NCBI RefSeq assembly: GCF_963678635.1
Contig: NC_087064.1
Location: 37,085,716-37,149,715, forward strand
DNA: 64,000 nucleotides
Origin: Symsagittifera roscoffensis
Lineage: Eukaryota > Xenacoelomorpha > Acoela > Convolutidae
Reading direction: 5' to 3'
Shown: positions 8,558-20,283 of the stretch, one piece after another
How positions within the stretch are numbered: the first letter of the stretch is position 1
How the letters are laid out: every line of letters begins with the position of its first letter
Program-made: the position numbers and the translations under genes
The notes under the pieces: model-generated
The model's input: the letters and a program-made list of their open reading frames with translations, nothing else
Database searches by the model: none
What the model was told of the DNA's origin: nothing

Positions 8558-9414
8558 CTAAAAAATTGGTACCTTGTTTTTGTCTGTTATTATCCTATTA
8601 ACTGGTTTCTTAACATAATTCCGATCCGGGTTCCTAATCCTTATTAGACCGTTGTTCAAGTCGATCATCACGTCAAAATTCCTGACGAAATCTCTGCCCA
8701 AGATGAATTGGTCGGCGTCGTCCAAATTCTCTACCACCAGGAAGCTCATCCAAAGATCCCGTCCTCCCATGTGGAGAACCGTTATTGGTGTTCTTCCGGC
8801 TACGTGAATTGCTCCTCGATTGGCGGCGGCCAGTCGGAGATTCTTTGGAATTAGATCTTCCCTCGTGAAGCCCATTCTTTCCCAAGTTTTTATCGGCATC
8901 ACACTCACTACCGCTCCTGAGTCTGAAAGCCCTGTGACTCCAATTTTCTTTCCGTTGGTGTCGAGCAGATGTGCGGTCACCTCTGCTTCGTACCCAATGT
9001 GTACTGCATCTTGTTCCATCATGGCGTCATGGCCTATCCTGCGGACTTTGAGTTCCTCCTCACCCAAATAGATCTGCCCTATTTGGTCACTATCTGTTGT
9101 TACATAAGTCCTAGTGTAGATACGTTCAGCATCATTTGATACGGCCAATAGACTTCCACGTAGCGCCCATGAAGCTTCTTTATGCGAGGGCTACCCGTTG
9201 TTAGTAGTGCTCGCACAGCTCTTGACTCAGTGCGTGGCTCCACCTGCCTCAGAAAATCTGCATATGTGTCCAAATGCATCAAAGTGAACTCCGATGGTTC
9301 ACTCAGATTTCTGATTACCTGGTGTCCTGCTAACGAGATTATTGACTGTATTTTGCTTCCTTGCGGCACCATGCCGAACCTCTGACCGGAGATCACATTA
9401 AGTTTCATGCTCAA
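8558..9414 (-). CDS. Aspartic protease region of gypsy-1
   Basis: Two overlapping ORFs (9414-9100 and 9148-8558). The second contains TGLSDSGAVVSVMP, the D-S/T-G catalytic motif of retroviral-type aspartic proteases, followed about 80 residues later by FILGRDFVRNFDV, the usual (I/L)LG-x-D closing motif. The first ORF is in the same frame as gag and separated from it by one stop (9438-9436). The protease would cleave the Gag-Pol polyprotein. One frameshift lies in the 9148-9100 overlap. Confidence 0.83.
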
Positions 9415-9435
9415 ACTACTTGGTGCCTTTGTCTC

Positions 9436-11574
9436 TTAGACTTCTGTCGCCTCGATGGTATTCAATTTCTCCCGTAGTTTCTCATTCTCCAGTTCGAGTT
9501 TCATTTTTTGTTCGATCTCTTTTGTCACCAGTTCCTGCAGCACTCTATTTAGAGCATCCCTCGCGGCTGCCCTGTAATCAATCTTGAAGTCATCGGCCGC
9601 AGTCACTGGTTCCGGTTCGCATATCTCTTCAGTCACCGCTTGCATTTTCTTCGTCGCCAGCTCTTGCGGTTTGTCTTTTCTGCGCGCCTCCGCTTCACTC
9701 AATAGGCGAGCCTTGATGGCTTTCACTCCTGATAAAGCTTCCTCAAGCCTTGGATTCTTGATGTCTGCTACAGCATCCCAGAATTGCGGACAATTCGATT
9801 TAAAATGACCTTCCAAGTTGCAAAAGAAACACCTCGGGCCGAATTTTGCAATTACTCTCCTCATGAAATCTTCATGATCGACTTCTGACGCATCTTCGTC
9901 CTCGAGGCTAAAGTCTATTGCTTTCATGCCCTGTTTGTAAGTTGGGCATGCTGACACATGATGGTCCGTTGAACTGCAATTGGCACAAGAGCGTCTCTTG
10001 TCCATACCATCCCTCGGTTTGTACCAGTTGTTCCCTTGGTTTGTTGGTCCGTTGTTAAAATTGCCATAAATGTTCTTATAATATCCAGATTTCGAAGGAG
10101 GTTTCAACAAAAGGTATTCTTTTGACTTGAGCCTCAACTCCTCTGGTGTTGGCGCATTGGTTGATAGTGGTAAGTAATGCGTTGCTAGCATTGTTCGAAG
10201 TTCATCATTCTTCACACCATCGATGAATTTTGAGGCTACTGCCAAAATCATCCTTCTGTTTGACTCATCCGGTTGGCTGCGTCTTCTCAGCATTTCCAAA
10301 TCGTCTAGGAACTTGTCTATCGTTTCATCTCCTCTTTGCCTCCGTTTCTCGAAGCGCATCATTGCCTGGTGTCCCTGCACCCCTGATGCAAAACGGCAAA
10401 ACGATTAAGCAAGATTTCGAAGATTTTCTCAGCTGTGTCTCGCTGATATTGCTTCTTGGCCATGAAACAGTTCAGGGCTGGCTCTTCCAAGTTACTGGTG
10501 AGCGCACTGCATTCTTGTCTTTCCGATAAATCCTCTTCCTCGAAATGCAGTTTCATTACCTCTAACCAGATATCAATACAGCCATCAGATTCGTCTTTGT
10601 AGCATCTTGGTTTCTTAAAGACTCTTCTGGACTTCTCACTGCGTTCATTGGTTCTGGATAACCTCGTCAGGAATGTCTCCAAAGACCTGTTCAGGGGTTC
10701 AAAGGCTGTGGCCATTGCCGTAGCAGCTCTCGAGTGCCCCGCCTGAGTGTCATCACACCTTGTTAAGGGCTCTTTATTCGGTGCATCCCTGCAATCCGAA
10801 TCGCCGTGAGTGTTTCCCCCTTGGCCCACATGACTCCTCCCTGGGCTCGCATGTCTCCTGTTACCGGAAGCACCTCTCCCAGTCGCATGTGTGCCTTGTG
10901 TCGGTCGTTCGTTCGAGGTTTGTCTGTTGCCAGTTGAACTTGCTCTATTGTTTGGGCCCCATGTTCTATTATCCCTTGTGGCAAAGCCTGATGAACTGCC
11001 CCTACCTCTTGTGGATCCATATGTCCTCCTCCTTTGATGGTCATTGAAGTTCACCTTCGGCTCCCTGCTGGGACCTCCCGAGTTTGGTTACCCTTCTTTT
11101 GATCCACTCTTGCTGCCTAGTAGCCCGTCCAACCTATCCATGATAGCCTGAGTTCACCTCTCCATCATCGCATCTGTCTTTGTGTCAAATGTCCCAAGAG
11201 ACTGCTCTTGCTGAACTCTTAACTCCTCCATGTCGTCTCTTAAGTGTAACTCTCTCTGTTCCGCTTCTCTTGTCATTCGCGACAAGTTCTTCTCAATGTG
11301 CTCGTCCGTTCTTTCCTTCAAGCGTTTTTCGCTCCTACCAACTTCTTGTCTATTGCTGTTTATTTCTTCCCGCAGACTTTCTCTTTCAATGTGGACTGCT
11401 CTTTCTAGTTCACTCATTCTTATGGACATCTGTTCATTCTGTTCTCCTATACTACCCACTATGTTGTTCAAGGCTTCTTCTAATGCTGCCCGTTTTCCAC
11501 TAATAGCGTCACTAGTGGCGGTGTCACCCTGTCGATCCCAGGTAGCTTCGTGCTGGTCGAGATTCGGGCTTTGA
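9436..11574 (-). CDS. gag, second (complete) copy, with two zinc knuckles
   Basis: Pieces 11471-11154 (coiled coil, ELERAVHIERESL), 11054-10359 (Arg/Gly-rich then capsid-like, LEEPALNCFMAKKQ) and 10380-9436 in adjoining frames. The last piece carries the capsid end (RRRSQPDESNRRM, NAPTPEE) and two CCHC zinc knuckles, CANCSSTDHHVSAC and CFFCNLEGHFKSNC, followed by a Lys/Glu-rich helical tail to TAA at 9438-9436. Gag would package element RNA into particles. The copy differs from the one upstream in having the knuckles; its N-terminal half duplicates 11.66-13.09 kb. Confidence 0.82.
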
Positions 11575-13085
11575 TTCTCTGCCTCGACGTTTTTTCATTA
11601 TCCACTTCAGGATCCGCCGGTGCGTTGCCTAGCCCTTTGTTTCTACTCTCCCCAGTTCGCGTCTCTGGTGTTGGCGCATTGGTTGAAATTGGTGTGTAAT
11701 GTGTCGCTAACTTCGTTCGAAACTCATCATTCTCCACACCATCGATGAATTTTGAGACTATTGCCAGGTTCATCCTCCTGTTCGACTCATCAAGTTGACT
11801 ACGCCTTCTAAGCATCTTCAAATCGTCTAGAAACATGTCTATCGTCTCGTCTTCATGTTACCTCCGTTTCTCGAGGTGCATCAACGCTTGGTGTCCTTGC
11901 ACATCTGAGTCAAAACGGTTGAACAAGATTTCAAAGAATTTCTCAGCAGTGTCCCGCTGGTACTGCTTTTTGGCCATCAGGCAGTTTAGGGTTGTCCCTT
12001 TCAGATTACTGGTGAGCGCACTAGATTCTTGTCTTTCTGTCAGGTCCTCCTCTTCAAAATGCAGTTTCATTACCTCTATCCAGGTATCAATACAGCTATC
12101 AGATTCGTCTTTATAGCATCTTGGTTTCTTAAAAACCCTTCTGGACTTTTCACTGCGTTCACTGGATTAGATAACCTCGTTAGGAATGTTTCCAAGGACC
12201 TGTGAGCATCATTGCCCCCTGACAGAGGCTATGGGTTTTCCCTTCTGTTCGAATTGCTTGGATGACTTCTTCGTTGATTAGCATGATTCCAGTTCATGGA
12301 ATCACTTGTCCAAGTCGCATGTGTGTCTTGCGTCGGTCGTTCGTTTGAGGTCGGTCTAATGCCAGTCGAACTTTCTCTGATGTTTGGGCCCCGTGGCCTA
12401 TTGTCCCCTGTAGCATAGCTGGGTGAACTACCCCTTCCTCTGGTGGATCTTCTATTGGGTTGTTCATTGAAGTTCACTCTCGGCTCCCTGCCGGGTTCTC
12501 CTGAGTTTGGTTCCCCATTCTTCGATCCACTCCTGTTTCCTAGTAGCCCATCCAACACATCCATGATAGCCTGAGTTCGCCTCTCCATCATCGCGTATAT
12601 CTTCGTGTCAAGAGTGTCAAGAGTCTGCTCTTGTTGATTTCTCAAATTCTTCATGTCATCTCTCAACCGTAACTCTCTAAGCTCAGCTTCCCTCGTCATT
12701 CGCGACAAGTTCTGGGCCAAGTGTTCATCCGTTCTCTCCTTCAAGCGTTTTTCGCTTCTGCTAACTTCTTGTCTGTTGCGGTTGATCTCTTCCCGCAGGT
12801 TTTCTCTCACGACGTGGACTGCCCTTTCTAGTTCACTCATTCTTAAGGACATCTGATCATTCTGTTCTCCTATGCTGCCCACTGCTTCTTGTTGGTCAAT
12901 GCTACTTCAATTGATGCTCCGTTGTCTACTTATGGCGTCACAAGTGGTGGCGTCACCCTATCGGTTCCAGGTAGCATGGTGCTGGTCGAGACTCGAGTCT
13001 TATTTCTCTGTCTCGACGTCTCTTCATAATCCACTTCTGGATCCACTGGTGAGTTACATAGCCCTGTGTTTCTGTTCTTCCAAGT
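10141..13085 (-). repeat. Tandem duplication inside gypsy-1 gag (two units of ~1.4-1.5 kb)
   Basis: Unit 1 runs from about 13085 to 11664 and unit 2 from about 11663 to 10141 (minus direction). Both start with the peptide block around DPEV-D-E-TSRQR and end at THY-P-STNAPTPE. At the junction the ...NAPTPE of unit 1 is directly followed by the start of unit 2, so duplication was head-to-tail. The units differ at many positions, so the event is not recent. Confidence 0.8.
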
Positions 13086-13166
13086 TCGCAATTCCGAATT
13101 CGTCATGTTCACAAAGTCTCCTGACTGCCCTGATCCATTTGTGGTCTTACTTATTGTCCTGACCAC
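11665..13166 (-). CDS. gag, first (truncated) copy
   Basis: Includes 13166-12930 (contains TDRVTPPLVTP), 12882-12229 (217 aa, coiled coil with ELERAVHVVRENLREE then Arg/Gly-rich), 12070-11858 (capsid-like, KLHFEEEDLTERQ) and 11836-11665 (KMLRRRSQLDESNRRM to NAPTPE). Each block has a close counterpart 1.4-1.5 kb downstream in the second gag copy. This copy stops at NAPTPE, where the sequence jumps to the start of the second unit, so it lacks the zinc knuckles. Several frameshifts and stops interrupt it. Confidence 0.75.
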
Positions 13167-13298
13167 ACCAAATCAGTCCATAGAGCCAGTCTCTCTAAGG
13201 TGTATGCATAATTCTCCTGAGTCGAATTATTCAGGCTGACTTGAGATCCGCAGTCATCTTGTTCGCCATCGTCCTCCTCCTCTTACTGGGTTTCTGCT

Positions 13299-13718
13299 TC
13301 ATCGCCGGTACCGTTCCCATGGTAAATGGAAAGAAGTTTCCCAATGTGTATCGGACAGTTTCGACATCTCTTCTCGGTCTAGAGTCCCGGTGGAAGTGGC
13401 AAAACCTTGGCCTTTTTCTACCGGAGTAGATTCACTCGCCAGTCTTCTATTTCCACTCCCTTCCGGTCCATGTCCCTCCCGGTTCTCATCCATGGCAGGG
13501 TCCGGATGGACCTCTACCTCTAACCTTGCATTATATCCTTCTGAGGACTTTTGACTCCTGGTTTCAACCATTCCGCTTGAAATTTTCTTGCCTTTGTCGG
13601 TCCGGGTTTGTGCGATCCTCTTCACAAAAGGGTCGTTCATAGCTTTTCTTTGTTCCTCTGGTGGGAATTTCCTAGAGCTATCACTTAGTTTAGGTATCCT
13701 TGACTTGTCTTGACTCAT
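13299..13718 (-). CDS. N-terminal gag ORF of gypsy-1
   Basis: 139 aa from ATG 13718. Basic and hydrophilic, starting MSQDKSRIPKLSDSSR, with no zinc finger, signal peptide or membrane segment. It is the most upstream ORF of the element and precedes the repeated coiled-coil part, as expected for the start of gag. It ends at TGA 13301-13299 with no visible partner in the database sense; the assignment is by position. Confidence 0.5.
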   Translation of the reverse strand: MSQDKSRIPKLSDSSRKFPPEEQRKAMNDPFVKRIAQTRTDKGKKISSGMVETRSQKSSEGYNARLEVEVHPDPAMDENREGHGPEGSGNRRLASESTPVEKGQGFATSTGTLDREEMSKLSDTHWETSFHLPWERYRR

Positions 13719-13740
13719 TTTCGATTTATCACTTCTTACT

Positions 13741-14429
13741 GCCTATACACTCAATTCGACTGCTAGTGTCCTTATTGTTTGACTTCTGATAATAATAACA
13801 CAACACAATAAATTCCAAAAGTTCCACCTAAAAAGTGACCACGAATACTTGTATGTTATCACATTACAGCGTATATACAGTTTATTCATAATGATCGATT
13901 ATTGGTTGTAAAGATGTGAAGCTAGCACATTCTGATGATATCAAAATTTATAAGAGATAGTGTACTCATTACCCAATCAAGTACAGATATTTTTGATTTA
14001 AAACCAAAAATGAAGGAAAATAAAACATTTTCAATAAAAAACGTATGTGTTTTGTGTTTTAGTTAGTCGCAATAGAATAGTCGAACTTGTCTCTAAAGAA
14101 AGAGCTTTTCCTGTTTGGTGCCGCACCAAACAGACAAAATTTTAGGGCAGTTATCTTCTCAAGTGGTCGTCTATATGCCCCAGGTAGACCTACTAAAATC
14201 CTCAAAGCAATCAATTTTCCAAAAAATGATTTGGATTTTAATCCACACAACTCAGTGACAAACTCTTGTTCAATTCAGACTTAGTGTTGCGAATATCCGG
14301 GTTTTGACCTGTTTTGTTTTACACTGGTCTCTTTTAAAGGCAAGTTACCAGTGCAGTCACTGGTTTCTAGCCTGACACCTAATAACCTAATATTCTCTAC
14401 TATTTACTTTTCTTTTGTCTACTTAAGTT
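13741..14429. other. Non-coding stretch upstream of gypsy-1 gag
   Basis: AT-rich, no convincing ORF. Holds a perfect 10-bp inverted repeat with a 3-base loop at 14111-14133 (CTGTTTGGTG, CCG, CACCAAACAG). The gypsy-1 leader or LTR should lie here but no repeat partner was found. Confidence 0.4.
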
Positions 14430-14700
14430 TTGACAAAATAGGGCCCTCCCAGATTGGTGAAAAATAGGACCCTTCCGAATTGGCAAAAGTTTGACCCCTC
14501 CGGATTGGCAAAAATAGGACCCCTCCGGATTGGCAAAAATAAGACCCCTCCGGATTGGCAAAAACAGGACCCCTCCGGATGGACAAAATTAGGACCCCTC
14601 CGGATTCGCAAAATTGGAACCCTCCGGATTGGCAAAATATAGGGCCTCTCCGGATTGGCCAAATTGGGAACCTTCCGGATTGAGACCCCTTCGGGTTCGT
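14430..14700. repeat. 25-bp minisatellite
   Basis: About ten head-to-tail copies of a 25-bp unit close to GACCCCTCCGGATTGGCAAA plus five A/T-rich bases. Central copies (14510-14580) are nearly identical; outer ones diverge. Because 25 is not a multiple of three, the apparent ORFs across it are artefacts of the repeat. Variants of the CCTTCCGG/CCTCCGG core recur singly around 14.80, 15.72, 15.96, 16.98 and 17.31 kb. Confidence 0.88.
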
Positions 14701-17690
14701 AAAAATGGCTTTTCCAGGACTTTTAAAAATCTCACATGAGACTTTATCCGATGCTAGTATACTGTAGGAACTAACTAGGAAGGGTGTATTGCCGTCTCTA
14801 GACCCTTCCGGATCGTAGTTAGGCCTTTTGTTTTACTATTATACTCAGCTGTGAAGGGTCCGTCCTCTAACTAGCCTAGTTTTGAATCGACTATGGTTTT
14901 CTGGGTTCCCTAGCACTCCCATATTGTCTAGAACATTGTAAAATTACCTTATTTACCCTTTGGTAGGGCTTTCCGAAAATATTTTCACAAAACGTGAAGT
15001 GTCTACCTTCATCAATTGGTAATTTTGCTAAAACAATCTTAAAAAAAATTTACGTTGACTTTTTCGAATAATTGAAGGTTTTATGAGTAAGCTCACCTAG
15101 TTTCTGATCTAATGGTATTAAGATCATTTGGATCTGTCCAGTAGTTCCAAAGTTATTAACCAAAAGTTTTTTCTAATCTTTATCTCTTTTAGGTTCCGCC
15201 TAACCTTTTTCGCAATTTTTATCTTCTCGACCTAAAAAATATTGATCCGAGCTCAAAAGTCCTATACTCCTCTAATAGTTCAATGCAAAAGACCCGATTT
15301 AAAACGTTCCAGCTGAAAAAATTGACCAAAAACAATGCTATTTAGACCATTCCGGGTTGATGAATCCACTAAACCAAACACGTTAAGTCGAATTTTTTGT
15401 TAAGTCCGAAAATTTTCTTATTTTGTAGCGTTTCGTTTTTACAAAAATCAAGAAAATTCGGTTTTCGGTACTCAATTGGTTCCAACCACTTCCGAACTAA
15501 AGTTAACCGGTTCCACTAATTATACTAGTACCGTTACAAAATAACTAACTAAATTAGCGCTTTTTTTGTTTCAAAAAATATCGATATCTCAAAAATCGCG
15601 GTTTGTGGGGGGATGAAAATATCTAAAAACCGGTCCGCTTACTGTGTTTTTCACTGAAAAACGGTATGGTATAAGAGTATTAGTATAGGCTTTATTAACA
15701 GTAATACTAGTAATATTATACCCCTCCGGGTTTGTTCAATGCCCGAATTAAGCTGCTTAACTCAGAAATTCGCAATTCGGTTAAGGGTCACTTCAGTGCA
15801 GTCACTGTCGAGCCCCCCACAGATTGATATCTTACTTTTTGTTTCAAAAGGGATACAAAACTTGTTAAAGATACCCAACAGTCAATTTTTGTTGTCCTTG
15901 AGCCCCTTCTTGTCGCTCCTTGCACTGCTTGCCGGATCAGCCGTCTTCTCTAATCCCGAGACCCTTCCCAGATTGAGCGCAAATAGCATTTCCGTGCTTA
16001 AATACTCAAATAACCATACAATACAAGCACCAGAAACATGCCACAAATTTGATCGTAACAATCCTGACTGATAAAAATGCCTGTAACAGCAATATATCTA
16101 ACAACAACAAACAGGAGTGTCGGATCACATCTCGTCTGGAGGGATGATTTCCACTGATTTTATACTTTTTACTGTTTTTAGTTTTTCGGTAATTTTTTAT
16201 GTTTTTTTTTCTTAGGTACTAAACTACTTTTTGTTTAGTTTCCTGTATATCTTTAAGTCTTTTTGCTCACAAACTTTCCAGGTAACGACGGGACGGCCAA
16301 ACCCCCCAACCTTCCTGCACGTGAATTTTCGGTCATAACTAGGTTAAAAAGCTATTCACGGGAATCCGGAAGGCTTCCGCGTTCCGAACTACCCTTCCGC
16401 CCCGTGGTTAGGGCCTTGTTGTGAGCATCCGCTCGGCGCGGAGTACTCATTAACGGTTCCGCCGGTCATGATGTTAAAAAAGGATAACACCCAGGAGCTC
16501 CATAAAAACATCTATGTAACACCTGGAAGTACATATCGACGGAAAATAAAGCTAGGTCTAAAACGACTGGCTAGCTTCTAAACATAGCTCTTCTTTTTTG
16601 CACCGTCTCTTGGTAGCCAATTCTTTTGGTGGTCTTTCTAACATCGGGTTGACAAAAAAAAAGTTACTGATTTCGGCTTCGATCAGATATCTAATTAACT
16701 TAAATATACGAAAAAATAGTGAGCTCATGGCTGGGTCACAGTATCCCCAGACCACGAGGTCACTCCTAAAAACAAGGCTTCTACTGATTTGTTATATTAC
16801 TATTGTTTTTGTTCAGTAGATAAAAATCATCATCTCCATCGAAGATGGATCAACCCTTTCCCTTAACTCCCAGCTTCTCATGATCTGAAAATGAATTTAG
16901 AAGTTAAATAAATTCAACTCAGGACATCTCCAGGAAGGTAAAATTCATAAAATACAGATTGAGTCTCCCTCCCGAGACCCCTCCGGAATCTGGAATCCGG
17001 GAAAATAACGTCCTTATTTCTTTCAGGAAGGCGGGACACGCCGTCCCAACACCCTTCCTTGTTCTCGGGATTCGCATTGTAACGATTGTAGCGGCCCAAT
17101 CGTTACAACTCGGAATGGTCTTCGTAAAGTTTTCTTCAATCTCGATCACAATTTCCGTTCACTGCTTTTCTTCTAAGTTCTGTTTTTGTTCTGTCTGAGA
17201 CTAAATGTTGTTGTGTTTTCGCCGTTTCAGTTGGTGCGAAACTTCGACGTTCTCACGTGTCTTTCTTTTTGAACGAATTTTAAAAAAACAACATGAAATT
17301 CCAAACTAACCCTTCCGTGTTCGTCAAAATGAACGATTAAGACCTCTAATTCGTTAAAACCGCCAATCGTTCCACTCCGATGTCCGAAATTTCGAGTTCT
17401 GACTTTGCATTTTCGTACATTCTGGTGGAATGTCACATATTTTGAGAATGCGTTAAAATTGTAAAGTCAAACAAATATTTTTGTACATTTTAGTGCATCT
17501 TCAGGTTTTAAAGAGCTAAACTATCTGTACAAAGTAATCAAAAATCATAAAAAGCGTCATACAGATCATTATTTCAAAATTTAAAAAAACTTAAACAACC
17601 ACACTTGGCCTCTGAATCCTTATTTCAAAATTTAAATATCATTCTGAAACCATTATTTCAAAACTTAAAAAATTCAACCGATCGACCTGG
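14701..17690. other. Non-coding region with scattered CCTCCGG-type motifs
   Basis: About 3 kb with no coding signal that I can support. The open frames at 15739-16071 and 16598-16819 show no domain and no codon bias. The region holds isolated copies of the minisatellite core, a GC-rich patch at 16270-16480, and homopolymer A/T runs. It looks like decayed repeat or intergenic DNA. Confidence 0.4.
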
Positions 17691-17699
17691 CCTCTGAAA

Positions 17700-17996
17700 A
17701 AGGAGTCTCTAACTCGCTCAATGCTTTACCACTATGCAGATACAACTTCAACCTGAAAAAATCAGAATTCAGAGATTGTTTTTACCTAAGATACGGATAG
17801 GAACCGACAAAAACCCCAATCACAAGTTTTAACCTGCCTATGCCCTACACTGCGCAAAGGGCGGTTACATACATAAAACACAACAAAATTAGAGATACAT
17901 TCGGAAGTACTCCGTGGTTAGAGACTTATTTGGAAATAAGTCCGTGATTATTCGTCCATATTTGTTAAAGTTATCAACTGTCACCAACGTGTTAAA
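17700..17996 (+). pseudogene. Retroelement-derived domain remnant (FRD...LRYG / HNKIRD type)
   Basis: Translating 17730-17900 gives NFNLKKSEFRDCFYLRYG, a stop, then in a shifted frame PAYALHCAKGGYI, then IKHNKIRDTFG. This order (EFRD-x-LRYG, Cys/His-containing ALxCxKGG, RHNxIRD) is familiar from a domain repeatedly found in animal retroelement-derived proteins. Two frameshifts and a stop are needed. It lies directly upstream of the Penelope-like ORF and may be part of the same composite insertion. Confidence 0.45.
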
Positions 17997-17999
17997 TTT

Positions 18000-19971
18000 T
18001 TGAGAGTTTGTCTAGAAAACGACATTATACCTGATTTTCTGAGGTTCAGGGTACCGGAAAAGGAGGTGTTTTCGAACCAAGCGGTACACAGTTTTCAGAC
18101 AAAACTTCTCAGAACGGAGATTAACAAGGCAAGGACAGATGAGAAAAACGTTGAAGTCGAACTAGAAAAGGAGAGAGGCACAGTACAGATGAGAAGTTAG
18201 ATAAGAAGTTTTGGCCTTGGGTAATGAAATACTTAAGTCTTAGGGGACAAAGACAAACAAAAACAGTCAATGAGTCCCTTCAGAAGAAGCTATTGAAACT
18301 ATCAGGAAGGCAAGACCGACCTCTAGGGAAGCAAGGTGAGGGTTCGTTAAGAGCTCTTGATGATGTTGAATTACCAAATTGGGTACAACAAGTGTTGGCA
18401 TTAGGGCCGAAAGATCCCGTCAGGGATAAATTTAATGAAATACACTTTCTCGCCGATATTGACATCTTTCTTTCGGATCTCAAAAATCGTAAAGTCCCCG
18501 GGGAGGCCCTTTCTGAGATCGAAGCTGTGACAAAAGCCTATGCTAAAAGGGTGAAACAAACACCATCTGACAAAGGCGTTGAGAAGGTCCGAAAGTATCT
18601 GAAGAGTTATGGATTAGTTGCGGTACAGTATGACAAGGGCGTGGGTTTTTGTGTAATGAGGAATGACACCTACGAAAACAAGTTGTCGGATACATTAGAT
18701 TCAAATCATTTCAGCGAAAGTAAAGGAACAAGTGATGCGATTATTTTGAAGATAGAATGAGACATCAATAAGCAGTTGTTGGCTATGAGAAAAAAGACGA
18801 AATAAGTGAGAATCTCTACACCAGGATGAGGTCTACTGGGGGCAGCCCGCCAGGTTTTATGGGTTGGCGAAGGTGCATAAAGAGAATACCGCATTAAGAC
18901 CGGTCTTCTCCTTGCCTGGTAGCTCCTATTGGAACTTGAACAAGGTTCTTGAAAATTTTTTCGAGAAATGTGAGGGCGCAAACATCGAAACCAACTCACT
19001 AGATGCGAGAGAAATCTTAGAGAGCACTAGTTTTGATATCTCTAGACGTGAAGAGTTTGTATACAAATGTTCCACTGAAAGAAGCAACAGACATAACTCT
19101 GACAAAAAACTGTATGAGCAAGATGAACCACCATCAATTGCTAGGAAAACCATGAGGAGACTGTTGAACATGGCAGTTAGTCCAGTCCATTTAAAGTGCA
19201 ATGAAACATGGTACGTTCAGAAAGATGTTTTGATAATGGGGGCATCTCTTGCCGTAATTTTAGCAGATCTTTGGCTGAAGCAATACAAAACTACACTATC
19301 GAGGGATATTCCCGAAATATTTTAGCCCGAAAAAGATGTTAATGGAATATGTCCTGAGTGCAATAAGAAAGTCACGAACAGGTCAAAAGATGTAGAATGT
19401 GATTGCTAATTGAACTGGTATCACGTAAAATGAGCATAAAAACATAATGAAAAGATCATCAGGGAGGGCAAAAACAAAAAGAACTTGGCTAAGAAAAAGA
19501 AGCATTGTGATTATAGCAGTGATTCGCCACCCATCTTGATGGTCCAATATGGGGAGAATCACAGTCAGACATTAGCAAAAAAAAAGTACGCAATATCAGC
19601 AATGAGCAGATAAGATTCACGAAGAGGAAAATGAAAACTTGTGTGCCCTCTCTAAAATCCTCCTTTTGCAGTGAACTGAAATCAAAAGTGGTGTAGAGAC
19701 TTGAATGTTGTGGGTGCAAATGCATCTATGTTGGCCAGACGGTCCGAAATCTCACAACAAGGATTGAGGAACACCGAAAAGAGGATACCCCAGTTGGACA
19801 GCATATAAGGCAGCGTGGTAGTGAGAGTGGTAAGTCGGAGCTTAAATGGAAGTTAATCGACCAGGCGTCCAGCAGCATCAAACTACTTACATTAGAGGCG
19901 CTGCACATTAGGAAAGAGAAATTAACACGCGCGATGAGTTTAGAAGTAGGGAGCTGACACTAAGGCTATAG
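18000..19971 (+). mobile_element. Penelope-like element (RT, PHD-like finger, GIY-YIG), decayed
   Basis: Start piece 18000-18200 has NDIIPDFLRFRVPE and FSNQAVHSFQ. Then 18224-18760 carries DVRDKF-type and KGVGFCVMRNDTYENKL, matching the PLE RT N-terminal region. 18864-19325 starts MAKVHKENTALRPVFSLPGS, the RT LPKxHK/LRPI motif. At ~19344-19420 a C-x2-C...CDC...WYH cluster resembles a PHD-type finger. From 19704 comes a GIY-YIG endonuclease core (CIYVGQTVRNLTTRIEEH), and after one frameshift at ~19919 the conserved C-terminus (NTRDEFRSRELTLRL) ending at TAG 19969-19971. GIY-YIG plus this RT defines Penelope-like elements, which nick targets and prime reverse transcription. Multiple stops make this copy dead. 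Confidence 0.82.
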
Positions 19972-20283
19972 TTCCAGAATCGAAAAATTCTGGCTAAAAC
20001 CAAAAAGTTTTGAATTATCTTACATGTTAGCAGGAAAATTAGCTACAAAGCGAAATTGTTAGAAAAATTGTGTAATAGAAAATATGTAACATTTATTAGG
20101 TAACAATTGTATTCGTTAAGTCACGAATTTCTGAGAGTTTTCACATTTTTTTGTTTTTACGACTTTTTTTTGTCGCTAGTTTCAAGCTAACATGTAAGTT
20201 ATTTCAATATTTTTTGTTTAAGCCGGAAATTTTTGATTCCGGAACTAAAATTTTAGTGTCAGCTCCCAACTTCTTAACTCATT
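19933..20283. repeat. Imperfect inverted repeat at the PLE tail-to-tail junction
   Basis: Arm 19933-20031 (from GATGAGTTTAGAAGTAGGGA to CTTACATGTTAGC) is matched in reverse complement by 20186-20283 (from GCTAACATGTAAG to TTCTTAACTCAT). It covers the last codons and ~65 bases of 3' UTR of both elements, with about 155 bases of unmatched spacer. The arms differ at numerous positions, so this is two related copies rather than a recent palindrome. Confidence 0.75.

Larger units (their letters stand above)
1..13740 (-). mobile_element. Ty3/gypsy-like retrotransposon (gypsy-1) with macro and SGNH cargo
   Basis: Read on the minus strand, the order is gag (13.72-9.44 kb), aspartic protease (~8.9 kb), reverse transcriptase (~8.4-7.4), RNase H (~7.4-6.6), integrase (5.4-4.2), acidic linker (4.15-3.69), macro-like domain (3.67-2.83), an AT-rich gap, then a coiled-coil/SGNH ORF (2.44-0.57) continuing off the left edge. 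RT-RH-IN order defines the Ty3/gypsy type. Several frameshifts and single stop codons break gag-pol, yet the accessory ORFs remain long, so the copy is old but not ancient. No LTR pair could be recognised inside the window. The left end is cut by the window, and the right boundary (~13.74 kb) is only the start of the gag ORF. Confidence 0.88.

Noticed and set aside
15739-16071. 110-aa plus-strand ORF
   Set aside because: No domain, no repeat, no splice context; hydrophobic Leu/Ser composition could arise by chance.
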